Shown: positions 10,201-21,757 of the stretch, piece by piece
Layout of the letters: each line of letters starts with the position of its first letter
Position numbering within the stretch: the stretch's first letter is position 1
DNA from: Pseudomonadota bacterium
Lineage (GTDB): Bacteria; Pseudomonadota; Gammaproteobacteria; Steroidobacterales; Steroidobacteraceae
Reading direction: 5' to 3'
DNA length: 51,022 bases
Assembly (NCBI GenBank): GCA_021816775.1
Contig: JAKAXA010000023.1
Span: forward strand, 1-51,022
Position numbers and translations under genes: made by a program
Notes under the pieces: model-generated
Told to the model about the DNA's origin: nothing
The model's input: only the letters and a program-made list of their open reading frames with translations
The model's database searches: none

Positions 10201-12062
10201 GCCACGCTCCCCTCGGGCCAGGCAAGCTCGTACGGCCGCTCGGCGATCACCCGCAGGCCGAAATTCTCCAGCATCGGCAGCAGGTCCGAGATCGACACCG
10301 GCTCACCGAGCTTGACGATCTTCAGGTGCAGCGCGGTGGCGGCTTGCCCCGCCGCGCGGTGCAGGCTCACGCGCCGCTGGTGCGGCGCGGTGCGCAGCTG
10401 TTCCAGATCCGCGATGTCGGCGAGCGCCTCGGCGGGCGGCACATCCTCCTCGTAGGCCAGGGGGAAGACGTGGCGATAGCGGTTGGCGAGGGCAAGCCCC
10501 TCGGCTTCGCCGCGGCGCTCGATCAGCACCTCGTGCAGATGATCGCTCCAGGAGAGCGTAGCGTCGGAGATCTGCCGCTCGATCGCCGCGAGATCGATCC
10601 TGTGATTCTCGCCCGGCTCGGTGCGCACCACGACGTGCAAGCGCGCGTGGCTGGCGGTGGAGATCTGTACCTGGCTCTCTACGGACTTGCCGCCGAAGCC
10701 CTCAACCACGATTCGCTCGATGCGCTGCCTGACATCCGTGTTGTAGCGGTCGCGCGGCACGTACACGAGGCACGAGAAGAACCGGTGATACGGATCGCGC
10801 CGGGTGAGCAGTCGCACGGTGCGCCGCTCGTACAGGTTGACGACGCCGCGGCAGATGCGCACCAGATCGCGGGTGTTCGCCTGGAACAGCTCGTCGCGCG
10901 GGTAGGTCTCCAGCACGTTGAGCACGGCCTTGCCGTCGTGGCTCTGCGGGTCGAGGCCGAAGTACTGGATGACGCGCGCGACCTTGAGGCGCAGCACCGG
11001 AATGTCGCGCGGGCTGCGGTGATAGGCGGTGGAGGTCCAAAGGCCGAGGAACCGGTGCTCGCCGCTCACTTCACCGCGCGCATCGAACGTCTTCACGCCG
11101 ACATAGTCGAGGTATTCGGACCGGTGGATGGTGGAGATGGAATTGGCCTTGGTCAGCACCAGCAGTTCGCGCTCGCGCGCGCGCTCGCGGATCTCGCCCT
11201 TCAGCGCCGTGGCCGAGGGCCGCTCGCCACGGCCGTGCGCGCGCAGGATGCCAAGCCCGCTGCGCGGCTCGGATTTGAGCGTGTCCTGACGGGCGCCGCG
11301 CTCGAGGCGGTATTGCCGGTAGCCGAGGAACACGAAGTTGCGTTCCTCCATCCACTGCAGCAACTGGCGCGCTTCGCCGATTTCCTCGCTCGAGAGCGGC
11401 GGCGGGTTGCTCTTGAGCCCCTCGACGATGGCGCGCACGCGCTCGCGCATCGGGTCCCAGTCCTCGACCGCGGCGCGCACCTCGGCGAGCGTGCGCTCGA
11501 TGTCCTGGCGCAGCCGCTCGAGCGTCTCGGCATCGGTGCGGCGGTCGATTTCGTACATTTCCCAGGATTCGGCCCGATGCGCCCGCGCGCCGTCGGCGCC
11601 GAATCCGCCGATCCGGCCGCGCCCGTCGCGACGCACCTCGAGGACCGGGTGGACGATGAGGTGCACGGCGAGGCCGGCGCGGTTGAAGGTGAGCCCGAGC
11701 GAGTCGATCAGGAATGGCCGATCGTCGGTGACGACCTGCACCACCGTGTGCGGCGACTCGAATCCGTCGCGCTCCAGATCGGGATTGAAGACCCTGACCA
11801 GAGACTGCCCCGCCGGGCGGTGGCGGCCGAGCTCCAGGTGACAGCGGGCCGCGTGCGCCAGCGCGTCCGGCGTGCGCGCCGCCAGATCCTCCTCGCCTAC
11901 TCCGCGGTAGTAGGTCCGCAGGAACTGGGACGACATGCGCGTCCCCGCGGCGTGCGGGCCGCGCGGCAGGCGGATGCGGGCGATTCGATCGATGAGCGCG
12001 AGGCGCGCGGGGGGGATGCTGCGCAGGTGCCGGCCGTCGCCGGCGGAGGATGGGGCATGCAT
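7203..12062 (-). CDS. NAD-specific glutamate dehydrogenase, large (about 180 kDa) type
   Basis: At 1,619 residues this is the large NAD-GDH of proteobacteria and actinomycetes, a catabolic enzyme oxidising glutamate to 2-oxoglutarate and ammonium. The N-terminal regulatory part includes [20 protein letters not shown] and [15 protein letters not shown]. The catalytic core carries [20 protein letters not shown], the Lys-rich [11 protein letters not shown] and [19 protein letters not shown], with the dinucleotide-binding stretch in between. The ATG at 12062 lies only about 12 bases from a TATAAT on the same strand (12079-12074), so either the mRNA is nearly leaderless or translation starts further in, for example at the Met before [11 protein letters not shown]. 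The gene is divergent from hppD. Confidence 0.95.
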   Translation of the reverse strand: MHAPSSAGDGRHLRSIPPARLALIDRIARIRLPRGPHAAGTRMSSQFLRTYYRGVGEEDLAARTPDALAHAARCHLELGRHRPAGQSLVRVFNPDLERDGFESPHTVVQVVTDDRPFLIDSLGLTFNRAGLAVHLIVHPVLEVRRDGRGRIGGFGADGARAHRAESWEMYEIDRRTDAETLERLRQDIERTLAEVRAAVEDWDPMRERVRAIVEGLKSNPPPLSSEEIGEARQLLQWMEERNFVFLGYRQYRLERGARQDTLKSEPRSGLGILRAHGRGERPSATALKGEIRERARERELLVLTKANSISTIHRSEYLDYVGVKTFDARGEVSGEHRFLGLWTSTAYHRSPRDIPVLRLKVARVIQYFGLDPQSHDGKAVLNVLETYPRDELFQANTRDLVRICRGVVNLYERRTVRLLTRRDPYHRFFSCLVYVPRDRYNTDVRQRIERIVVEGFGGKSVESQVQISTASHARLHVVVRTEPGENHRIDLAAIERQISDATLSWSDHLHEVLIERRGEAEGLALANRYRHVFPLAYEEDVPPAEALADIADLEQLRTAPHQRRVSLHRAAGQAATALHLKIVKLGEPVSISDLLPMLENFGLRVIAERPYELAWPEGSVAWIQDFELEHREGCAIDLPRVAERFKEALAAGWDGAAENDGFNRLLFSAGLSAREILVLRAYCRYLLQTGVPFSQAYMERTLTANPAIATALVRLFEARFDPDHAHGTRAADRAAEHIVARIRTGLDRVSSLDEDRILRAYLTLVQATTRTNHYRRGAGGAPLDYLSFKFTPAAIPDLPLPRPKYEIFVYSPRVEGVHLRMGDVARGGIRWSDRREDFRTEILGLMKAQHVKNTLIVPVGAKGGFVPKCLPLGNREEVQAEVTACYRTFIKGLLDLTDNIVAGKIEPPPQVVRRDGDDPYLVVAADKGTATFSDTANAIAAEYGFWLGDAFASGGSAGYDHKGLAITARGGWECVKRHFRELGVDIQKEDFTVVGIGDMSGDVFGNGMLLSRHILLQAAFDHRHIFLDPKPDAAVSFAERQRLFALPRSSWDDFDRKCISAGGGVFARTAKSIALSPQARAMLGLDSASATPVEVIRAILAMPVDLLWNGGIGTYVKSSRETNAEVGDRTNDALRLNGNEVRAKVVGEGGNLGFTQRGRIEYARGGGRLNTDFIDNSAGVNTSDVEVNLKILLNPLVHSGKLTLAERNRLLARMSEEVCSLVLRNNYLQSEAISTLEQQAKARLSEYQHLIRLLERSGGLNRALEFLPSDEEIGERRKSGAGLTRPELSILLSYSKIWLNNHLRDSDVPEDPYLSNELERYFPGPVRTRFARAIERHRLRREIIATATTNSLINRMGPTFVLRTQEDTGAEPAQIARAFTAAREIFQVRDLWEDIEALDNRAPAKIQYAAAFETSRLLRHATYWLLSRRPALKVDAAVTEFRSGVHEIGTRIAQLLCGAWREHFETAHDQLVKDGLPGALAGRVASLEAHNASLDIVEIAAAHRTPVAEAARVYFEVGARTGLDWLRRQIDQLLVDGPWQATARTGVRDAAMRIHRALAERVLERSRRGTAAERVAAWQQSEVRKLAHWQRTLAEMRAAGTADFATLTVGVEALRKLSE

Positions 12063-12073
12063 GGTGGGCGGCG

Positions 12074-12129
12074 ATTATATACGTCTGGGCACTCGGGAGC
12101 TGCCAGAGTATAATAGTTGCGTCCGCAAC
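12074..12129 (+). promoter_or_regulatory. hppD promoter with palindrome at the start point; divergent -10 for the GDH gene
   Basis: A perfect -10 TATAAT (12109-12114) has a -35-like TGGGCA 17 bases upstream (12086-12091), aimed at hppD. Right after it, across the expected transcription start, is the inverted repeat GTTGCG-TC-CGCAAC (12116-12129), placed where a repressor would block initiation. On the other strand a second TATAAT (12079-12074) points at the glutamate dehydrogenase gene. The hexamers and repeat are seen directly; operator function is inferred. Confidence 0.7.
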
Positions 12130-12172
12130 GAAAAGGTCGCCGCCCTTCGGGGCGCTAGTGACGGAGCCACCG

Positions 12173-13225
12173 ATGAGCGACAATCGCGACAATCCCATGG
12201 GGACCGACGGGTTCGAGTTCGTCGAGTACACCGCGCCGGATCCGCAGCTGCTGCGCGACCTGTTCGAGCGCATGGGCTTCCCGGTCAGGGCCCGTCACCG
12301 TTCCAAGAACGTGACGCTGCACGGTCAGGGCGCGATCAACTTCATCATCAATGCCGAGCCCAACTCGTTCGCGCAGCGATTCGCCCGCGAGCACGGGCCG
12401 TCCGCGTGCGCCATGGCGTTTCGCGTCAGGGATGCCGCTCATGCGTACCGGCGCGCGCTCGAGCTCGGCGCCAAGCCCGGCCCGCAGCACGCAGGCCCCA
12501 TGGAACTCAACATACCGTGCATCGAGGGCATCGGCGGCTCGCTCATTTATCTGGTGGACCGCTACGGCGAGCGGTCGATCTACGACGTCGATTTCCGCCC
12601 GGTGCCCCCGAGCCCCGGCGCGCGCGAAGCGGGCCTGACCGTCATCGATCATCTGACGCACAACGTGCAGCGCGGCAACATGGACCGGTGGGCGGGCTTT
12701 TACGAGAAGCTGTTCAATTTCCGCCAGATCCGCTACTTCGACATCGAAGGCAAGCACACGGGCCTGTTCTCACGCGCCATGACCAGTCCCTGCGGCAAGA
12801 TCCGCATTCCGATCAATGAGTCGCAGGACGAGAAGAGCCAGATCGAGGAGTACCTGCGCGAGTACCATGGCGAGGGGATCCAGCACATCGCGCTCGCCAC
12901 CGACGACATCTACGGCACCGTCGATGCGCTGCGCGGGCACGGCATCACCTTTCAGGACACCCCCGACACCTATTACGAGGCGATCGAGGCGCGCGTGCCC
13001 GGCCACGGCGAGCCGCTCGAGGCGCTGCGCCGCCGCCGCATCCTCATTGACGGCAACCCCCAGCGGGGCGAGGGGCTGCTGCTGCAGATCTTCACCGCCA
13101 ACGTGATCGGCCCGATCTTCTTCGAGATCATCCAGCGCAAGGGCAACGAGGGATTCGGCGAGGGCAATTTCCGCGCGCTGTTCGAGTCGATCGAGCTCGA
13201 TCAGGTCCGCCGCGGCGTGATCTAG
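12173..13225 (+). CDS. hppD: 4-hydroxyphenylpyruvate dioxygenase
   Basis: This Fe(II) enzyme converts 4-hydroxyphenylpyruvate to homogentisate in tyrosine breakdown. Starting at the ATG at 12173 ([10 protein letters not shown]) the product is 350 residues, typical for the bacterial enzyme. The metal triad is visible as His160 in VIDHLTHNV, His238 in [11 protein letters not shown] and Glu318 in FFEIIQRKG; the C-terminal [15 protein letters not shown] is the family's closing helix. The frame stays open upstream to 12050, but that extension crosses the promoter and is not conserved-looking. Homogentisate dioxygenase and later pathway genes are not in the window. The acetoacetate end product could be used by the acetoacetyl-CoA synthetase 7 kb away. 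Confidence 0.95.
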   Translation: MSDNRDNPMGTDGFEFVEYTAPDPQLLRDLFERMGFPVRARHRSKNVTLHGQGAINFIINAEPNSFAQRFAREHGPSACAMAFRVRDAAHAYRRALELGAKPGPQHAGPMELNIPCIEGIGGSLIYLVDRYGERSIYDVDFRPVPPSPGAREAGLTVIDHLTHNVQRGNMDRWAGFYEKLFNFRQIRYFDIEGKHTGLFSRAMTSPCGKIRIPINESQDEKSQIEEYLREYHGEGIQHIALATDDIYGTVDALRGHGITFQDTPDTYYEAIEARVPGHGEPLEALRRRRILIDGNPQRGEGLLLQIFTANVIGPIFFEIIQRKGNEGFGEGNFRALFESIELDQVRRGVI

Positions 13226-13319
13226 CGCCAGCGGCAAGCGCCTCCCCCGGGCGCCAGCGCGGCCCGCCCGCCCGCTCGAGGCTGTCAGGCTCACCCGGCG
13301 CTGCATTACACTTGGGTCG

Positions 13320-16300
13320 ATGCAAACCGTTCACCGCGGCGCGCCGGTCTCGAGCGCCTCGCCGCTGCGGCTCGAGTACGATCCGGCGCTGCCGATCAGC
13401 GCGCACCGCGATGAGATCATCCGCGCGCTCGAGCGCCACCCGGCGATCGTGGTGTGCGGCGCGACCGGCTCGGGCAAGTCGACTCAGCTGCCGAAATTGT
13501 GTCTCGAGGCCGGGCGGGGCACCACCGGGCTGATCGGACATACTCAGCCGCGGCGCATCGCGGCGCGAGCCCTTGCCGGGCGCCTCGCCGAGGAGCTCGG
13601 CACGACCGTCGGCGCAGCGGTCGGCTATCAGGTGCGCTTCACCGACCGAACCGGTCCCGAGTGCCGGGTGAAGCTCATGACCGACGGCATTCTCCTGAAG
13701 GAGCTCGAAAGCGACCGGGAACTGCGCCGCTACGACACGCTCATCATCGACGAGGCGCACGAGCGCAGCCTCAACATCGACCTGCTGCTCGGCGTGCTGC
13801 GCCGGCTGCTCTCGCGGCGGACCGACCTGCGGCTCATCATCACCTCGGCGACGATCGAGCCGCAGCGCATCGCCGCGTTCTTCGGCGATGCGCCGGTGAT
13901 CGAAGTATCGGGGCGCGGCTACCCCGTCGAGGTGCGCTACCGGCCGCTCGCGGCCGACGACGAGGATGCCGCGGAGCTGTCCCTGCCCGAGGGCGTCGTA
14001 GCGGCGGTGCGCGAGCTCGCGAGCGCCGGCGAGGCGGCCGATACGCTCGTGTTTCTCCCGGGGGAGAAGCACATCCGTGAAGCGGCCGAAGCGCTCACTC
14101 GCGCGCAGCTGCGTCACACCGAGGTGCTGCCGCTCTACGCGCGCCTCTCGAGCGCCGAACAGGCGCGCATCTTCCAGCGGCACAGCGGCCGGCGCGTGAT
14201 CCTCGCCACCAACGTCGCCGAGACGTCGCTCACCGTGCCCGGCATCCGCCACGTGGTCGACTCGGGGCTCGCGCGCATCAGCCGCTACAGTCCGCGCGCC
14301 AAGGTGCAGCGGCTGCACGTCGAGCCGATTTCCCAGGCGAGCGCCGAGCAGCGCAAGGGCCGCTGCGGCAGAGAGGCGCCGGGGATCTGCATACGCCTGT
14401 ACGCCGAGGAGGATTTCAGCGCGCGCGAGGCGTTCACCCCGCCGGAGGTGCTGCGCACCAACCTCGCGAGCGTGATCCTGCGCATGGCGAGCCTCGAGCT
14501 CGGCGAGCCGCAGGACTTCCCGTTTCTCGATCCGCCCGATGCGCGGCTGATCAACGACGGCGTGCGGCTGCTCGAGGAGCTCCAGGCGATGGACGCCGAG
14601 CGACGGGTGACATCGCTCGGGCACAAGGTCGCGGCGATTCCGCTCGATCCGCGCCTCGGGCGCATGCTGCTCGCCGCTGCCCGGCTCGGCTGTGTGGCCG
14701 AGATGCTGGTGATCACGGCGTTCCTCGAAGCCCAGGACCCGCGCGAGCGGCCCGTCGAGCTGCAGCAGCAGGCCGGGGAGAGACATGCCCTGTTCACCGA
14801 CGCGCGCTCGGACTTCGTCACGGTGCTCAATCTGTGGCGCGCCGTCGGCGCAGAGAGCGCACAACGCTCGGGCAGTCAGCCGCGCAAGTGGTGCCGAGAG
14901 CACTTTCTGTCCTTCCTGCGCATACGCGAGTGGCAGGATCTTCACGCGCAGCTCGCCCGCAGCGCGCGCGAGCTCGGCCTGCGGGCGAACCAGATCCCGG
15001 CCGGCTACCCCGAGCTGCATCAGGCCATCCTCACCGGCTTTCTCGGCTCCGTCGGCACGCTCAACCAGCGCCGCGAGTACGACGGCCCGCGCGGCATGCG
15101 TTTCGTGATCGCGCCGGGGACGCCGCTTGCGGCCAAGCCGCCCAAATGGATCGTCGCCGCCAGTCTGCGCGAGACCACGCGCCTGTACGCCCGCATGGTG
15201 GCGGCTGTCGAGCCGGCCTGGATCGAGCGGGCGGCCCTGCATCTGCTCAAGCGCAGCTACAGCGAGCCGCACTGGGTCGAGCGGCGCGCGATGGTGGGTG
15301 CGTTCGAGACGGTGACCCTCTACGGGCTGCAGCTGGCGAGCCGCCGGCGGGTCGATTACGGGCGGATCGCCCCCGAGGAGGCCCGTGACATCTTTATCCG
15401 CGAGGCGCTCGTCGCGCCCGAGCACGGGGCGCCGCGCGCCGTGGTGGACGCGCCATTCCTGCGGGCCAACCGGGCGCTGCGCGCCGAGGCGCAGGCGCTG
15501 GAGGCGAAGATCCGGCGCCGCGACATCCTCGCGGCCGAGGAGCGTCAGGTGGAGTTCTATCGGACGCGCATTCCGCCCTCGGTGAACTCCGGGGCGACGT
15601 TCGAGCGCTGGTGGCGGCAGGCGCAGCGCGATGCGCCGCGGCTGCTGCACATGGCGCCCGAGGACCTGATGGCGCGCGAGGCGTCTGAGATCGACACGCA
15701 GCGTTTCCCCGATGCGCTCCTCGTGGGCGGCAACCGTCTGCCGCTCACCTACCGCTTCGAGCCCGGGGAGGCCGATGACGGCGTGACGCTGCTCGTGCCT
15801 GACCTCCTGCTCGAGTCCCTCGACGCCGACCGCCTGGCGTGGCTGGTGCCGGGCTGGCGCCTGGAGAAACTCACCGCGCTGCTGCGCGAGCTGCCGAAGA
15901 GCCGGCGCAGGCAGCTGGTGCCGGTGCCCGAGCACGCCCGCCAGGCGCTCGAGGAGTCGGGCGCCGCGCAGGCCGGCATCGACGCGCTGCCGGGCTTCTA
16001 TGCGGCCATGGCGCAGTGGATTACGCGGCGGACGGCGAGCGTGATCAGCGCCGCGGAGCTTGCCGAATTGCCGTTGCCGCCGCACTTGCGGCTGAACGTG
16101 CGGGTCGTGGACGCACGCGACACGGTACTGGCGGAGGGTCGGGACATCGCTGCGGTGAAGCGCACGCTGCGCGTCCGTACCGGCGCGGCTGAATGGCCCG
16201 CTCCGGCAGCGCCGGCGGCGCACCGGAGTTGGGATTTCCCCGAACTGCCCGAGACCCGCACCGTGCAGCGCAACGGACTGCAGCTCGTGGTCTTTCCGAC

Positions 16301-17093
16301 GCTGCGCGACCTCGGCCACGCAGTCACGCCGGCCGAGGCGCGCGATCCTTCCCGCGCGGGCGCGATGCTGCGCGGCGCGGTGACCCGCCTGGCGCTGCTC
16401 GCCCTGCCACAGCAGGCCCGCCACTGGGCAAAGCGCGTGGCGGACGATCGCGAGCTCGCGCTGGGCAGCGGTGCGGTGGATCTGGAGCGTCCCGTCGCCG
16501 ATCTGATCCTCGAGCGCATCTTCGCCGAATGCTTCGCGCCCGCCGAGGAGCCTGCGCCGCGCAGCCGGCAGGCCTTCGAGGGACGGCTCGAGCAGGGTCG
16601 CGCGCAGTTGCAATCCCAGGGTGAGCGCATCATCGCCATCGTGCGGGCGGTGTGCGCCGAGCGGCGCGCGCTGCGCACCGCGCTCACGGCTCTGCGGGGC
16701 GCCGCTGCCGCCGCAGCGGCCGACATCGATGCGCAGCTCGCGGCGCTCCTCCCGCCGCAGTTCATCACGACGACCCCCGATCCCTGGTTCGCTCGCCTGC
16801 CGCGCTACCTGAAGGCCGCCGTGCGCCGCGCCGGCCGGCTGCCGGCCGAGGCGCGCCATGATGCGCAACTGGCCGCGCGGGTCGCGCCGTTCGTGACCGC
16901 GTGGCGCGAACTGGCGGGCAAGCCCGCGCTCGATGAGGCGCGCCCGCAGCTCGAGCAGCTGCGTTGGATGATCGAGGAGCTGCGCGTGTCACTCTACGCG
17001 CAGGAGTTGCGTACCGCGATGACAGTGTCCGAACGGCGTCTGGCCGAGCAACTCGAACGGGCCAGAGCCGAGGCGCGGGCGCACCCCCAGTAA
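13320..17093 (+). CDS. hrpA: ATP-dependent RNA helicase HrpA (DEAH box)
   Basis: The 1,257-residue product is close to the length of E. coli HrpA (about 1,300). Motif I is GATGSGKS (47-54), motif II is DEAH (144-147) in LIIDEAHERSLNIDLLL, motif III is SAT, and the C-terminal helicase half has VAETSLTVPGI and GRCGREAPG. A long HrpA-specific C-terminal region follows, including LRLNVRVVDARDTVLAEGRD. HrpA is a cytoplasmic helicase linked to mRNA processing and rescue of stalled ribosomes. The ATG at 13320 is 94 bases after the hppD stop. The shorter N-terminus than in E. coli is the only difference noticed. Confidence 0.95.
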   Translation: MQTVHRGAPVSSASPLRLEYDPALPISAHRDEIIRALERHPAIVVCGATGSGKSTQLPKLCLEAGRGTTGLIGHTQPRRIAARALAGRLAEELGTTVGAAVGYQVRFTDRTGPECRVKLMTDGILLKELESDRELRRYDTLIIDEAHERSLNIDLLLGVLRRLLSRRTDLRLIITSATIEPQRIAAFFGDAPVIEVSGRGYPVEVRYRPLAADDEDAAELSLPEGVVAAVRELASAGEAADTLVFLPGEKHIREAAEALTRAQLRHTEVLPLYARLSSAEQARIFQRHSGRRVILATNVAETSLTVPGIRHVVDSGLARISRYSPRAKVQRLHVEPISQASAEQRKGRCGREAPGICIRLYAEEDFSAREAFTPPEVLRTNLASVILRMASLELGEPQDFPFLDPPDARLINDGVRLLEELQAMDAERRVTSLGHKVAAIPLDPRLGRMLLAAARLGCVAEMLVITAFLEAQDPRERPVELQQQAGERHALFTDARSDFVTVLNLWRAVGAESAQRSGSQPRKWCREHFLSFLRIREWQDLHAQLARSARELGLRANQIPAGYPELHQAILTGFLGSVGTLNQRREYDGPRGMRFVIAPGTPLAAKPPKWIVAASLRETTRLYARMVAAVEPAWIERAALHLLKRSYSEPHWVERRAMVGAFETVTLYGLQLASRRRVDYGRIAPEEARDIFIREALVAPEHGAPRAVVDAPFLRANRALRAEAQALEAKIRRRDILAAEERQVEFYRTRIPPSVNSGATFERWWRQAQRDAPRLLHMAPEDLMAREASEIDTQRFPDALLVGGNRLPLTYRFEPGEADDGVTLLVPDLLLESLDADRLAWLVPGWRLEKLTALLRELPKSRRRQLVPVPEHARQALEESGAAQAGIDALPGFYAAMAQWITRRTASVISAAELAELPLPPHLRLNVRVVDARDTVLAEGRDIAAVKRTLRVRTGAAEWPAPAAPAAHRSWDFPELPETRTVQRNGLQLVVFPTLRDLGHAVTPAEARDPSRAGAMLRGAVTRLALLALPQQARHWAKRVADDRELALGSGAVDLERPVADLILERIFAECFAPAEEPAPRSRQAFEGRLEQGRAQLQSQGERIIAIVRAVCAERRALRTALTALRGAAAAAAADIDAQLAALLPPQFITTTPDPWFARLPRYLKAAVRRAGRLPAEARHDAQLAARVAPFVTAWRELAGKPALDEARPQLEQLRWMIEELRVSLYAQELRTAMTVSERRLAEQLERARAEARAHPQ

Positions 17094-17120
17094 TGTTTGC
17101 CAGCGGCCGGGCCGCCGCGA

Positions 17121-17162
17121 TGTACGTAGTGTCTGTATACGTACAGTTGGCATTGTTTTTTT
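17121..17162. other. Inverted repeat and T-tract between hrpA and the glycosyltransferase
   Basis: The 171-base gap holds a perfect 8-bp inverted repeat TGTACGTA (17121-17128) and TACGTACA (17138-17145) with a nine-base spacer, then a run of eight T at about 17155-17162. The T-run begins roughly ten bases after the stem and the stem is AT/GC mixed, so this is a weak terminator candidate at best. The palindrome may instead be an operator for the glycosyltransferase gene. No function is established. Confidence 0.35.
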
Positions 17163-17264
17163 CGCGCCGGCGAACATCCTATTGAGCAGGAATTTCGGGC
17201 CGCTGCCCGGCGCGTGAGCCGCAGGCGGCGCATGCTCTTGCCAGTCACCGCGGAATAGCCAGTC

Positions 17265-18626
17265 ATGTCACAGGCCGAAGCGACACTCGCTGCGCGCAGC
17301 CCGGCCGGGCCGACCTCGGCCGGCGAGCCGAGCCGGTTGTGGGTCTACGGTGTCTATGTGTCCATCGTGGTCGGCCTGCTGCTGATCGCCGGTTACCAGT
17401 TCAGCGTCATCGTGCCGCGGATCCTCGGTGCGGTCACATCGAGGAGCGGCATTGAGCTGCTCGCCTATATCGGGGTGTTCTGGGTCGTCCTCGGGTTGGT
17501 GCTCGTGGTCGTGCGCACGGCACTGTGGATGGCTTACCGCCCCGTCCCTGCCGTTACGCGCGAGACGGCCCCCAGCCTGACGGTGATCATTCCCGCCTAT
17601 AACGAGGGCGCCATGGTGCTGCAGTCGATCGAGTCCGCAGTGCACGCCGACTATCCGCGCGACCGGATGGAAATCCTCGTGATCGACGACGGCAGCAAGG
17701 ACGATACCTGGAGTTATATCCGGCAGGCGGCCGAGCGCCATCCGGGACTCGTCACTGCGGTGCGTCAGGCGAACAACCAGGGCAAGCGCGAGGCGCTCGC
17801 GCTCGGCTTCGCGCGCGCCCGGGGCGAGATCCTGGTGACGATTGATTCCGACAGCGTGATCGAGCGCGGCGCGCTGCTCGCCATCGCCGGGCCGTTCCGC
17901 GATGCACGCGTCGGCGCCGTGGCCGGCAAGGTGCTGGTGTACAACCGGGTGCATGGCCTCATTCCGCGCATGCTGCACGTGCGCTTCATCATCTCGTTCG
18001 ACATGCGGCGGGCGGCCGAGTCCGTTTACCGCAACGTGTTCTGCTGTCCCGGAGCGCTCACGGCGTTGCGAGCCGACGCGGTGCGCAGCGTGCTCGAACG
18101 CTGGCGCAATCAGCATTTTCTGGGTTCCCGCTGCACCTTCGGCGAGGACCGCGCCATGACCAACTACCTGCTCGATCGCGGTTACGACGCGCTCTATCAG
18201 CGCACCGCGGTGGTGCACACGGTCGTGCCCCATGCGTTCGGAAAACTATGCCGGATGCTGCTGCGCTGGGACCGCTCGTACGTGCGCGAGGAGCTGCGCT
18301 TCGCGCGAATCGTGTGGAAGCGCCCCTGGCCGACGCGCCTTCTCGCTGCGTTCGACCGCTTCATCACCAACGGGCACTTTCCGATCGCATACTCCGGTCT
18401 GGCCGTGCTGCCGCTGGTGCTGGCGCAGGACCCCGGCTTCACCGTGCCGATGCTGACCGTGATGGGCGGGGTGTCGCTGTTCAATATGCTCTATTATCTG
18501 CGCAGCGAGCGCTCGATGGATTTCCTCTACGGGGTTCTGTACGCGTATTTCTACTCGTTCGCGCTGTTCTGGATCTTTCCCTACGCGCTTGCCACCGTGC
18601 GCGCGCGCAGCTGGCTGACGCGCTGA
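17265..18626 (+). CDS. Processive family 2 glycosyltransferase, hyaluronan/chitin-synthase-like
   Basis: The 453-residue membrane protein has two N-terminal membrane segments (about 26-50 and 64-88), a cytoplasmic GT2 domain and three or four C-terminal membrane segments. GT2 motifs are in order: IIPAYNEGAM, VIDDGSKDDTW, TIDSDSVIERGA, GEDRAMTNYLLDRG and RWDRSYVREEL, the last standing where processive synthases have QxxRW. The nearest recognisable group is the HasA/NodC/PgaC set that polymerises N-acetylglucosamine-type sugars; the sugar cannot be read from sequence. It stands alone, with no deacetylase or export gene nearby. The start at 17265 follows GCGGAATAG, a weak ribosome site. Confidence 0.85.
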   Translation: MSQAEATLAARSPAGPTSAGEPSRLWVYGVYVSIVVGLLLIAGYQFSVIVPRILGAVTSRSGIELLAYIGVFWVVLGLVLVVVRTALWMAYRPVPAVTRETAPSLTVIIPAYNEGAMVLQSIESAVHADYPRDRMEILVIDDGSKDDTWSYIRQAAERHPGLVTAVRQANNQGKREALALGFARARGEILVTIDSDSVIERGALLAIAGPFRDARVGAVAGKVLVYNRVHGLIPRMLHVRFIISFDMRRAAESVYRNVFCCPGALTALRADAVRSVLERWRNQHFLGSRCTFGEDRAMTNYLLDRGYDALYQRTAVVHTVVPHAFGKLCRMLLRWDRSYVREELRFARIVWKRPWPTRLLAAFDRFITNGHFPIAYSGLAVLPLVLAQDPGFTVPMLTVMGGVSLFNMLYYLRSERSMDFLYGVLYAYFYSFALFWIFPYALATVRARSWLTR

Positions 18627-18669
18627 GCCGCGTCCGTCCGGACACCTCCGGCGAGCATCGTTCGGCTCC

Positions 18670-19782
18670 TCAGGGCAGGTGCTCGCGCGCCAGGTACTCG
18701 GCGCTTTGCATCTCGATGAGCCGGCTCGCGGTGCGCTGGAATTCGAAGCGCAGCCGTTCGCCGCGGTAGAGATCCGGTGGGGCTGCGGCAGCCGAAACGA
18801 CCAGTTTGACGTTGTGGTCGTAGAGCTCGTCGACCAGGGCGATGAAGCGGCGGGTCTCGTCGTGACGGGTCTCGTCGAGCTGCGGCACCCGCGAGACGAC
18901 CACCGCCGCGTAGAGCCGTGCAAGCTCGATGTAGTCTTCCTGGCTGCGTGCTCCGGCGCACAGCGCGTGGAAGTCGAGCCAGACGGCGCTGTCGCTCTGG
19001 CGCACCACCGGAATGCTCCGCTCATTGATCTGCAGGGCCCCGTCGGACCAGTGCCCGTGGTGCGACAGCTCGGCGAACAGCGCGCGCAGGCGCTCGGCGC
19101 TGCCGCCGTCCCCGGTCAGATAGGTGCCCGCCTGCGTGAGCTGGCGCAGCCGGTAGTCGCTGCCGCCATCGAGCGGGAGCACTTCAGTGTGACGCTCGAG
19201 CAGCGCGATCGCCGGGAGAAAACGCTGCCGCTGCAGCCCGTCGCGGTACAGCGCGGCGGGCGGGCTGTTGGAAGTGGCCACCAGACTCACGCCCCGGCGG
19301 AACAGGCCGTCGAACAGCGCCCCGAGTATCATCGCATCGGCGATGTCGGCCACGAACAGTTCATCGAAGCACAGGATGCGCGTCTCTGCGGCGATGTGCT
19401 CGGCGACGATCTCGAGCGGGGACTCGTGAGCGTGCAGGCTGTTCAGTTCGGCGTGCACATCGTGCATGAAGCGATGGAAGTGCCGGCGGCGGCGCTCGGG
19501 AAAGGGCAGGCTGCGGAAGAACAGGTCCATCAGCCAGGTCTTGCCGCGCCCGACCGGCCCCCACAGGTAGACGCCGCGCTCGGGTCGCTCCCCACGGCGC
19601 GAGAGGCCGCGGAACATGCGCGCCGTGATCGAGGCTTCGGCGTCGCGTGCGGCGATCAGCCGTGCGCGCAGATCCTCCAGCCGCCCGAGCACGGCGAGCT
19701 GCGCTGCATCCGGGCTGTAGCCGCGTTCTGCGAGCTCCCGAGCATAGATCTCGCGCAGCGCAGGCGCGGCCGATGCGTCCAT
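18670..19782 (-). CDS. zapE: Cell division protein ZapE (AFG1-like ATPase)
   Basis: From the ATG at 19782 (MDASAAPALR) the product is 370 residues, the usual length for ZapE, an AAA-like ATPase that acts on the Z ring. Walker A is GPVGRGKT (75-82) and Walker B is LCFDE (DE at 140-141); RHFHRFMHDVHAEL after the P-loop is characteristic, and the C-terminus has FIALVDELYDHNVKLVVSAA. A longer upstream frame exists but lies inside the acetoacetyl-CoA synthetase gene. zapE starts 14 bases after that gene's stop, so it is probably the last gene of the acyl-CoA operon, an unusual place for a division gene. Confidence 0.93.
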   Translation of the reverse strand: MDASAAPALREIYARELAERGYSPDAAQLAVLGRLEDLRARLIAARDAEASITARMFRGLSRRGERPERGVYLWGPVGRGKTWLMDLFFRSLPFPERRRRHFHRFMHDVHAELNSLHAHESPLEIVAEHIAAETRILCFDELFVADIADAMILGALFDGLFRRGVSLVATSNSPPAALYRDGLQRQRFLPAIALLERHTEVLPLDGGSDYRLRQLTQAGTYLTGDGGSAERLRALFAELSHHGHWSDGALQINERSIPVVRQSDSAVWLDFHALCAGARSQEDYIELARLYAAVVVSRVPQLDETRHDETRRFIALVDELYDHNVKLVVSAAAAPPDLYRGERLRFEFQRTASRLIEMQSAEYLAREHLP

Positions 19783-19796
19783 CTCGTTGCCCCCGC

Positions 19797-21752
<1,956 letters not shown>

Positions 21753-21757
21753 CGGCG

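Noticed and set aside
12050-12172. Longer HPPD starting at 12050
   Set aside because: The added residues would be encoded across the promoter and palindrome, and known enzymes start close to the [10 protein letters not shown] segment.
13128-16868. A 1,246-codon open frame antisense to hrpA, and similar long antisense frames opposite icmF (26207-29605) and the glutamate dehydrogenase gene (7299-10049)
   Set aside because: They are by-products of strong GC bias at third codon positions in real genes; the products are Arg/Ala/His-rich with no family motif and no ribosome sites.
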